Shown piece by piece: positions 16,119-21,831 of a stretch of 21,831 bases of DNA. A program made the position numbers and the translations under genes. The notes beneath the pieces are model-generated. The model was not told the DNA's origin. It was given only the letters and a program-made list of their open reading frames with translations, and did no database searches. The stretch spans positions 1-21,831 of the forward strand of contig JABHDC010000217.1 of assembly GCA_018673255.1 (NCBI GenBank), read 5' to 3'. The stretch's first letter is position 1. Each line of letters starts with the position of its first letter. This DNA is from Gemmatimonadota bacterium. GTDB lineage: Bacteria > Latescibacterota > UBA2968 > UBA8231.

Positions 16119-17269
16119 GTATTCGTCTCGGTTGTGAACGTCTGTTCGACGATGAACTGCCACGGGTCCGCGACCAACGAGTTGGTCTGATCACCAACCA
16201 CTCGGGGGTCGACAGCCGCCTTCGCGCGACGGCCGACAATCTGCACGCTCATCCCGACATTGAGCTGGTCCGCCTCTTCGGCCCCGAGCACGGTATCAGG
16301 GGCGATGCCGAAGATGGTATCGTCGTGGATGATGCCGTGGACCAACGCACGGGTGTGCCCGCCGTTTCCCTGTATGGAGAGCGACGTCAGCCCTCAGCCG
16401 ACGAACTGGCCGAGATCGACGTGCTCCTCTTTGACATCCAGGATGTGGGAGTGCGTTTCTACACCTATCTGTATACGATGAGTCTAGGTATGGAGGCGTG
16501 TGCCGCCGCCGGCGTGCCCTTCGTCGTGCTGGATCGTCCCAATCCTCTCGGCGGTGTGCAGGTCGAAGGCAATCTGCTGGATCCAGCCTTCTCGTCCTTT
16601 GTCGGACTGTTTCCGATCCCGATACGTTATGGCCTGACCATCGGCGAGCTGGCACACCTGTTCAACGAGGAATACGACATCGGCGCCGACCTGCACGTCG
16701 TCGCTATGGAAGGCTGGCAGCGTTCGATGGACTGGCGGGCCACCGGATTACCGTGGGTGGCCCCGTCGCCGAATATGCCGACTCTCGACACGGCCGCCGT
16801 TTATCCTGGCATGTGCTATTTCGAAGGAACCAATGTCTCAGAGGGGCGCGGGACGACACGCCCTTTCGAGCAGATTGGAGCCCCCTTCATCGATGGCTTT
16901 GCCATCGCCGAAGCCCTGGAGAAACGCCAGATCCCGGGTGCCGGCTGGCGCCCGGTGAACTTCCGGCCCGCCTTCAGCAAGCACACGAATGACGTCTGTC
17001 GAGGTGTGCAGGTCCATATACAGGATGAGAGCCAATTCGCGCCGGTGCGTGCCGGTTTCGAGGCACTGGCGGCTGTGTGCCGCCTCAGCGAGGGATTCGA
17101 GTGGCGCGCCAATCACAAGGGCATCCACAACTTCGACAAGCTCGCCGGTACCGACCGCATTCGGCAAGCCATTGACGATGGCATCGACATCGCCGATCTC
17201 GTGGATGAGTGGGCGCGAGAACGACGACCCTTCGAAGAGATGCGAGAGCGCTACCTGCAGTATGCCTGA
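16115..17269 (+). CDS. namZ: Exo-beta-N-acetylmuramidase NamZ-like (DUF1343, GH171)
   Basis: A 384-residue DUF1343 protein. The characterised member, Bacillus subtilis NamZ, removes terminal N-acetylmuramic acid from cell-wall sugars. The family motifs are present in order: GLITNHSG (24-31), LFGPEHGIRG (54-63), LLFDIQDVGVRFYTYLYTM (104-122), DRPNPLGG (140-147), and PSPNMPT with YFEGTNVSEGRGTTRPFE further on. No signal peptide is visible, so it either acts inside the cell on imported fragments or leaves by another route. It starts with GTG at 16115, overlapping the stop of the flippase-like gene, with AGGAAGG six bases upstream. It is the last gene of the four-gene operon and is followed by a hairpin. 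It may recycle peptidoglycan while the operon builds a surface glycan. Confidence 0.92.
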   Translation: MSIRLGCERLFDDELPRVRDQRVGLITNHSGVDSRLRATADNLHAHPDIELVRLFGPEHGIRGDAEDGIVVDDAVDQRTGVPAVSLYGERRQPSADELAEIDVLLFDIQDVGVRFYTYLYTMSLGMEACAAAGVPFVVLDRPNPLGGVQVEGNLLDPAFSSFVGLFPIPIRYGLTIGELAHLFNEEYDIGADLHVVAMEGWQRSMDWRATGLPWVAPSPNMPTLDTAAVYPGMCYFEGTNVSEGRGTTRPFEQIGAPFIDGFAIAEALEKRQIPGAGWRPVNFRPAFSKHTNDVCRGVQVHIQDESQFAPVRAGFEALAAVCRLSEGFEWRANHKGIHNFDKLAGTDRIRQAIDDGIDIADLVDEWARERRPFEEMRERYLQYA

Positions 17270-17274
17270 ACAAC

Positions 17275-17293
17275 CGCGGCCAGCCAGGCCGCG
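17275..17293. terminator. Hairpin between two convergent genes
   Basis: A perfect 7-base inverted repeat (CGCGGCC / GGCCGCG) with a 5-base loop fills the 24-base gap between the NamZ stop and the stop of the convergent enolase-superfamily gene. There is no T-run on either side, so it would be an incomplete intrinsic terminator. Its position suggests a bidirectional one. Confidence 0.5.
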
Positions 17294-18427
17294 TCAGTCG
17301 AAGAATTGTCCGATCTCTTCACGCATCGATGCCCGAGCCACGTTCTCGTCGAGCTGTACACCCAGACCAGGCCCGCTCGGTAACTGAATGCGCCCCTGCT
17401 GAATCAGATCACGCTCGACGGTAAGAGTATTCCAGATCTCGTTGTCGAGATGGTGGAACTCGAGGACGTGAAAATTGGGCATCGCCGCGCAGGCGTGACA
17501 TGCGGCGATCGTCCCGATGGGACCGCAGATATTGTGGGGCGCCACCGGGATGTAGTACGTGTCAGCCAGATCGGCGATCCGGCATCCTTCAGACAGTCCA
17601 CCCGCCTTGGCCAGGTCCGGAGAGATGATATCCGCCGCCTGCTGCTCCACAAGATCCCGAAAACCATGGCGAGTGTAGAGATTCTCACCCGTACAGATGG
17701 GCGTGCGTGTCGCCATCTTCACGTCCCGCAGCGCGGTCACATTCTCCGGCGGAATCGGGTCCTCCAGCCATAGCAGATCCAGGGCCTCGAAGGCATAAGC
17801 CACCTTGAGGATGTCGGCCGGTGCGTATCGCCAGTGTGCATCGATCGCCAGATCCGTATCTGGATCCAGCGCCTCGCGGATGGCGGTCACCACATCGACG
17901 AAGAAGGCGACATCGGTATTGCGGATCGTGCGATTGTATCGATCCCGCTGGGTCGGCCGGGGATCGATGTCGAACTTGAGCGCGTCGAAACCGCGCGCCT
18001 CAACCTGCTTTGCCTTCACTGCCCAGGAGGCCGGATCGTCGGCCTGGTCGCCCTCGTTGCAGTCGTTGTATACCCGGATCTCGTCGCGGAATGCGCCCCC
18101 TAACAATTGCCAGATCGGCACGCCCAGGGCCTGGCCTGTGATATCCCAGAGGGCCATCTCGATGCCGCTGATGGCACTCATCACCGCGCCTTGATAGTAG
18201 CCACTGGCAGACATGGAATTCTTCATGTCGCGGAAGAGTCTATTCGCCTTGCGCGGATCCTGGCCGATGAGGGCCCGTTCGGTCAGGCGAGGATCGACAG
18301 CGATGTGATGGACACCGGCACCGTGATAGGCCTCGCCGATCCCTACAAGCCCCTCGTCCGTGCGCACCTTGATCAGCACCCACGGCCAAGGCTCCAGCAG
18401 AATGGCGCTCACTCCCGTGATCTTCAT
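17294..18427 (-). CDS. Enolase-superfamily sugar-acid dehydratase, galactonate/mannonate dehydratase-like
   Basis: A 377-residue mandelate racemase/muconate lactonizing enzyme homologue, a cytoplasmic Mg-dependent enzyme that usually dehydrates an aldonic acid to a 2-keto-3-deoxy acid. The metal ligands are D196 (DAHWR), E222 (WLEDP) and E248 (TGENLY). The acid/base histidines are H198 (two after D196) and H298 (APHN). The spacing of 26, 26 and 50 residues matches that of E. coli galactonate dehydratase (D183, E209, E235, H285). Only one lysine (K151, LKFDI) is at the second-strand position, so the Lys-x-Lys racemase motif is absent. The ATG at 18427 follows AGAGAG and starts nine bases after the LacI regulator stop, so the two are probably one transcript. 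The substrate could be galactonate, mannonate, gluconate or another acid. Confidence 0.88.
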   Translation of the reverse strand: MKITGVSAILLEPWPWVLIKVRTDEGLVGIGEAYHGAGVHHIAVDPRLTERALIGQDPRKANRLFRDMKNSMSASGYYQGAVMSAISGIEMALWDITGQALGVPIWQLLGGAFRDEIRVYNDCNEGDQADDPASWAVKAKQVEARGFDALKFDIDPRPTQRDRYNRTIRNTDVAFFVDVVTAIREALDPDTDLAIDAHWRYAPADILKVAYAFEALDLLWLEDPIPPENVTALRDVKMATRTPICTGENLYTRHGFRDLVEQQAADIISPDLAKAGGLSEGCRIADLADTYYIPVAPHNICGPIGTIAACHACAAMPNFHVLEFHHLDNEIWNTLTVERDLIQQGRIQLPSGPGLGVQLDENVARASMREEIGQFFD

Positions 18428-18436
18428 GGTTGCTCT

Positions 18437-19513
18437 CTAGTTGGTCGCGGCGGACAGTCGCTGTTTGGGTACGGCTGCAGGATCTGGTGGGGGTGCCGTC
18501 GATCCCCGCACGATGAGTTCGGTCGGGATGCGGCATTCGATTCGTTCGTCGCGCTCCGCGTCCGAATCCAGCAGGCTGCCGACGGCCGCATGAGCCTGGG
18601 CTAACTGATCGACACGGACCGTCGTCAGTTTCAATTTCTCAACGAGGTGCGGATCCACATCATCGAATCCCGTCAGTGACAGATCTCTGGGGACCTGGCG
18701 CCCCATGCTCTGAGCGACTTGGGACACGCTGGCGGCCACGCCGTCTGATGCGGCGACGATGGCTGTGGGCGCGTTGGGTCGACTCAGCAACTGACGCGCG
18801 GATTCTTCCGGGAGTTGCGGGTTGTCATCACACACGATCTCCTGTGCGCCCGCCTCGGTCACCACCTGCTGGAACCCCTCGTAGCGCTCCCTGAATGGGC
18901 TCAGACCCATCATCATGGCGACCTCACCCTGCTCGTCGACAGGACGACGGTCGGCGATATAGGCCAAACGACGGTGACCTTGATCCAGGAGATGGCGTGT
19001 GATCTCGTACGCCCCTGTACGATTGTCGGAACAGACGTAGTCGAGGGTGGGAAAGTCGGCGGCGTAGTTGTCCACCTGGATGCAGGGCAGAGGGCTGTCA
19101 CTCATCGCCGCCAACACATCATCGGACTGCCAACCGAGCAGGATGCCTCCGAATGCACCACGACGAACAAGCACATCGGCAATGCTCTCGTCCGGATGAT
19201 GCTCGTGGCTCAGGATCAGCAGATCGTAGCCCCGTTCGGCAGCAGCACCATACAACTTGAGCGTGAAGGGCCCGAAGAACAGGGATGACAAGTGCGGCAC
19301 GTTACCTCCGAGCACAAGGCCCAGGGTCGTACTCTTCCAGCCTCGCAATTGCTGGCCATGCACATTCGGACGGTAGCCCATCTCCTGGGCCATGCGCGTG
19401 ATTTTCTCACGCGTCTCCGGCGCCACGCCGGGTCGATTGTTCAGCGCCCTCGAAACCGTACTCTTGTCCAGACCGAGTCGAGCCGCCAGATCGATTATCT
19501 TCACCGGATCCAC
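18437..19513 (-). CDS. LacI-family transcriptional regulator
   Basis: A 358-residue LacI/GalR-type repressor. The N-terminal helix-turn-helix (residues 5-24: KIIDLAARLGLDKSTVSRAL) and hinge (NNRPGVAPETREKI, then MGYRPN) are canonical. The periplasmic-binding-protein-like ligand domain follows, with GLVLGGNV, YICSDN-like DYVCSDN, the GHRRLAYI strand, a PTAIVAASDGVA segment and the closing LSLTGFDDVD. The start is GTG at 19513 with AGGAGG eight bases upstream. It stands between two enolase-superfamily genes on the same strand, so it is a good candidate regulator of the sugar-acid genes around it. Its effector is probably a sugar acid or its keto product (inference). The 84-base gap upstream has no clear operator. 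Confidence 0.95.
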   Translation of the reverse strand: MDPVKIIDLAARLGLDKSTVSRALNNRPGVAPETREKITRMAQEMGYRPNVHGQQLRGWKSTTLGLVLGGNVPHLSSLFFGPFTLKLYGAAAERGYDLLILSHEHHPDESIADVLVRRGAFGGILLGWQSDDVLAAMSDSPLPCIQVDNYAADFPTLDYVCSDNRTGAYEITRHLLDQGHRRLAYIADRRPVDEQGEVAMMMGLSPFRERYEGFQQVVTEAGAQEIVCDDNPQLPEESARQLLSRPNAPTAIVAASDGVAASVSQVAQSMGRQVPRDLSLTGFDDVDPHLVEKLKLTTVRVDQLAQAHAAVGSLLDSDAERDERIECRIPTELIVRGSTAPPPDPAAVPKQRLSAATN

Positions 19514-19521
19514 GCGATTGT

Positions 19522-19527
19522 CCTCCT
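19522..19527 (-). promoter_or_regulatory. Ribosome binding site for the LacI regulator, deciding its GTG start
   Basis: AGGAGG on the minus strand lies eight bases before GTG at 19513. A second GTG nine bases downstream would be too far from it. Confidence 0.65.
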
Positions 19528-19597
19528 CGTCACGAACCCTTGCCCCCCCGAACCACCTGCATGAAATGTAACGAACGCAATACCATCGATTCCAGAA

Positions 19598-20710
19598 TCA
19601 GGAGACCCGGTAGCGAGCGACGGTCTCTTCGTTGACCGTAACTCCGAGTCCCGGACGATCCGGCACCTGCACATATCCGTCGACGATATCGAAGGTCTCC
19701 AGAGTCAACTCATGCCGCAGGGGCGAATCGGACATGCAATACTCGAAGATCTCCGCCGTGGGGCAGGCCGCCAACGCATGAAGGGACGCGGCAATGGTGA
19801 TCCCACTCTTGAAGCTGTGATTTACCACCTTGCGATGATGGCGATGAGCAAATCGACCCGCCTCGACGAAATTCGAGATGCCACAGCGTCCCGGATCGGG
19901 CTGGATCCAGTCGAGGCCGCCATCGACGACGAGGCGCTCAAATTCCTCCACATGCGATTCAGCCTCGCCCGTGGCGATCGGCAGAGGTGATTCCGCTGTC
20001 AGGTTGGCGTAGCCAGCGATATCCTGCGGGTGCAGCGGCTCCTCGAGCCAGAAGGGACGGAACTCGCTGAACTGGTGGGCCCGTTTCAGCGCCGTCTTCC
20101 AGTCCCAGACCTGCCCCGCATCGATCAATACATCCACATCCTCCCCTACACCGCGACGCGCCTGGCGGATCAGATCGATGTCTTGTGTTTCGTCCTGCCC
20201 CATGGGTCCCCAGCCGAATTTGACCGCCGTGAAACCGCGATCAACGAAGGAGCGCCCCAATTCGTAGGTCGCCGCCGGCGTGTCCCCGAACAAGATCGAA
20301 CAGTAGGCCCGGAATCTCTTCTGCACCGGGCCGCCGAGCAGCCGGTAAACTGGCTGGTTGTACGCCTTCCCGGCGATATCCCACAGGGCCAGATTGATCC
20401 CCGCTGCCGCATGGGCACCGGCGCCGACACGCCCGTAGTAGTTCGTCGCCGCATCGATGCGCTGCGTGCAGGCCTCCAGGGCCAGTGGGTCCTGGCCCTG
20501 CAGCGCGTTGGCGATCCCATTGCATATCTGGTGTGAGAGGGGTGCCTCGATAATGGCCTTCACGACGGTGGGACAGGAATCGACCTCTCCCCAGCCGACG
20601 ATTCCCTCGTCAGTTTCGATCTTGATCAGACAGGTGTCCTGCGTCCCGTCACAGGCTTCGGTGACCTCGGGCAATCGCAGAACGATGGCACTCACATCAG
20701 TAATCTTCAT
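19598..20710 (-). CDS. Enolase-superfamily enzyme (mandelate racemase/muconate lactonizing group)
   Basis: A 370-residue MR/MLE homologue, distinct from the other enolase-superfamily gene here. The N-terminal capping domain begins MKITDVSAIVLRL. In the barrel, K164 (VKFGW), D197 (LIDAGQVWD), E223 (WLEEP) and E249 (TGEAESH) give the catalytic lysine and three metal ligands, spaced 26 and 26. D272 (PDPGRCG) and H298 (VVNHSF) form a candidate Asp-His dyad, as in mandelate racemase. This differs from the dehydratase at 17294, which has His-x and no lysine pair. The frame is open 17 codons further upstream, but the ATG at 20710 has GGAGAG four bases before it and matches the other gene's start. 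It is divergent from the RraA-like gene. Possible roles are a sugar-acid dehydratase or racemase. Confidence 0.88.
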   Translation of the reverse strand: MKITDVSAIVLRLPEVTEACDGTQDTCLIKIETDEGIVGWGEVDSCPTVVKAIIEAPLSHQICNGIANALQGQDPLALEACTQRIDAATNYYGRVGAGAHAAAGINLALWDIAGKAYNQPVYRLLGGPVQKRFRAYCSILFGDTPAATYELGRSFVDRGFTAVKFGWGPMGQDETQDIDLIRQARRGVGEDVDVLIDAGQVWDWKTALKRAHQFSEFRPFWLEEPLHPQDIAGYANLTAESPLPIATGEAESHVEEFERLVVDGGLDWIQPDPGRCGISNFVEAGRFAHRHHRKVVNHSFKSGITIAASLHALAACPTAEIFEYCMSDSPLRHELTLETFDIVDGYVQVPDRPGLGVTVNEETVARYRVS

Positions 20711-20714
20711 CGAT

Positions 20715-20720
20715 CTCTCC
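20715..20720 (-). promoter_or_regulatory. Ribosome binding site deciding the enolase-superfamily start
   Basis: GGAGAG on the minus strand precedes ATG 20710 by four bases. This supports the shorter protein over the frame that opens at 20761. Confidence 0.6.
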
Positions 20721-20800
20721 TTTAGATGGCTGAAGTTCGCACCCCGGCCTCCTGCGATCAACCGGCTTGACCATGGCCGAGGTCGTCACATGGACAGATA

Positions 20801-20821
20801 TTCACATCCACTGATCGTGAA
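20801..20821. promoter_or_regulatory. Imperfect dyad, candidate operator in the divergent gap
   Basis: TTCAC and GTGAA are the ends of a 21-base imperfect palindrome. Seven of the ten half-site positions are symmetric. It lies within the 154-base gap between the divergent enolase-superfamily and RraA-like genes. The locus encodes a LacI-type repressor, which binds dyads. I found no second copy near the regulator gene. Confidence 0.2.
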
Positions 20822-20864
20822 GCCCCGCCCACCTGGTCGATGACCGACAACAGCGAGACGGCCC

Positions 20865-21749
20865 GTGACTGCCAAGTTCTGCCCCCTCAATCTTACGCCT
20901 GAAGAGATCATCGAATACACCCCCGAGTGGGAGGGTGACCGTTCTGAGGATGGACGCCCGCGTGTCGCGGATGAGATCCTCGAACGCATGCGCGAAGTCA
21001 CCACGACACAGGCTTGGGGGGTGATTCGGGGACAGGGATACGAGTGGGCCTTCGAGGGTGACTGGATGTGCACGCACCCCGACGGTGTGCTGGTGGGACG
21101 CGCCCTGACGGCGATGTATCAGCCCCGCCGACCGGTGATGCGCAAGGTGATGGAGGCCAAAGGCGAGGCGGCCGGCTGCATCGGCGATCAGATCTCCTGG
21201 CCCATCGACATGCTCGTGCCGGGAGACGTCTACGTCGCTGACGTGTACGGGAAAGTCGAACAGGGCCCTATCATCGGCGACAATCTCGCCGTGGCCATCA
21301 TGACGAACTCCGGCAATGGTGTCGTACACGATGCGGCGGTCCGCGACCTGGACGGGATCCGCGAGCTCGATGGATTCTGCAGCTTCGTGCGTGGCACACA
21401 CCCCAGCTTCGCCTCACCGACGATCATGCTTGCCGGCGTGAACTGTCCAGTACGGATCGGGGGGACAACGTGCATGCCGGGTGATGTCGTTCTGGGCCGG
21501 CACGATGGCGTCGTCTTCATCCCGCCACACCTGGCGGAACAGGTGGTGAAGACCTCCGAACTGATTCGGCTTCGCGACCAGTTCGGCAAGGGCCGATTGG
21601 CCGAGGGTAAATACACACCCGGCCAGATCGACACGCGCTGGAGCGACGAGATCGAACAGGATTTTTCGGGTTGGCTCGAAGCGCATCAGGACGAATTGTC
21701 CGTGTCACCCGCTGCCGTACAGGAACTGCTTAAGGAACGAACCTGGTAG
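20865..21749 (+). CDS. RraA-like aldolase family protein (HMG/CHA aldolase-like)
   Basis: A 294-residue protein with an RraA/4-hydroxy-4-methyl-2-oxoglutarate aldolase core. Members cleave 2-oxo-4-hydroxy acids to pyruvate and a second carbonyl, using Mg. Some members have other roles, and RraA itself binds RNase E. The family core is clear: VPGDVYVADVYG (118-129), IIGDNLAVA (136-144, GDN at 138-140) and GNGVVHDAAVRDLDGIREL (150-168), with R160 and D161 in the substrate and metal positions. The protein is far longer than the classic 160 residues, with about 70 extra residues before and 60 after the core. It starts with GTG at 20865, and GCGAGACGG upstream is only a moderate ribosome site. Divergent from a sugar-acid enzyme, it plausibly cleaves the 2-keto-3-deoxy acid made by the neighbours. 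Confidence 0.85.
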   Translation: MTAKFCPLNLTPEEIIEYTPEWEGDRSEDGRPRVADEILERMREVTTTQAWGVIRGQGYEWAFEGDWMCTHPDGVLVGRALTAMYQPRRPVMRKVMEAKGEAAGCIGDQISWPIDMLVPGDVYVADVYGKVEQGPIIGDNLAVAIMTNSGNGVVHDAAVRDLDGIRELDGFCSFVRGTHPSFASPTIMLAGVNCPVRIGGTTCMPGDVVLGRHDGVVFIPPHLAEQVVKTSELIRLRDQFGKGRLAEGKYTPGQIDTRWSDEIEQDFSGWLEAHQDELSVSPAAVQELLKERTW

Positions 21750-21815
21750 TCAACACGGCCCGACCGCAGCACAGACTTTGACAGGGTTTGGATGGTGGGT
21801 AGTTTTTCTCACGCG

Positions 21816-21831
21816 CCCCCCCCCCCCCCCC
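21816..21831 (+). repeat. Poly-C tract at the window end
   Basis: Sixteen consecutive C bases run to the last base. The 66 bases between the RraA-like stop and this run contain no recognisable gene or hairpin. The tract looks like a sequencing or assembly edge rather than biology. Confidence 0.9.

Noticed and set aside
19514..19597. Operator or promoter upstream of the LacI gene
   Set aside because: Only short partial matches such as ATCGAT and an AACG direct repeat were seen, with no convincing dyad or properly spaced -35/-10 pair.

Overview
The window is GC-rich bacterial DNA packed with protein-coding genes on both strands. I see no rRNA, tRNA, CRISPR array, transposase or phage gene. The gene mix includes a FIST sensor, a creatininase-family amidohydrolase, a xylose-isomerase-like sugar isomerase, two enolase-superfamily sugar-acid enzymes, an RraA-like aldolase, a DUF2723 membrane glycosyltransferase and an exo-muramidase of the NamZ family. 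This suggests a free-living heterotroph, possibly of an uncultivated Latescibacterota/Planctomycetota/Gemmatimonadota-like lineage. That placement is inference from gene content only. The last 16 bases are a pure C run, which looks like a contig edge.

Layout: positions 1-1729 (minus strand) hold a creatininase-family protein, a small Tat-like Gly/Pro/Lys-rich protein and a short-chain dehydrogenase cut by the window edge, in that order of transcription. Diverging from them at 1746 is a FIST-domain sensor. It converges with thpR (RNA 2',3'-cyclic phosphodiesterase), which lies directly behind a sugar isomerase/epimerase (3553-4368, minus). A 168-base divergent gap with a good minus-strand promoter candidate separates the isomerase from the largest gene, a 1927-residue tandem UvrA (4537-10320). 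A CBM9/DOMON-like protein without a signal peptide follows it.

Positions 11234-17269 are a tight four-gene operon with overlapping stops and starts: DUF2723 membrane glycosyltransferase with a C-terminal helical/TPR-like region, family 2 glycosyltransferase, flippase-like polytopic membrane protein (LPG synthase TM region/UPF0104), and NamZ-type N-acetylmuramidase. Together they look like a cell-surface glycan assembly unit with a peptidoglycan-recycling enzyme attached. The operon ends at a hairpin shared with the convergent gene.

Positions 17294-21749 look like a sugar-acid catabolic locus. On the minus strand are an enolase-superfamily enzyme (20710-19598), a LacI-type regulator (19513-18437) and a second enolase-superfamily enzyme with galactonate-dehydratase-like ligand spacing (18427-17294). 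An RraA/HMG-aldolase-like gene is divergent on the plus strand. The likely logic is dehydration of an aldonic or uronic-type acid to a 2-keto-3-deoxy acid, then aldol cleavage, under LacI control. The substrate is unknown.

The most unusual item is the UvrA: two complete UvrA-like units, each with two ATPase sites and two zinc modules, in one open reading frame. The most speculative lead is the small Tat-like protein between a creatininase and a dehydrogenase, an arrangement that loosely recalls mycofactocin loci.
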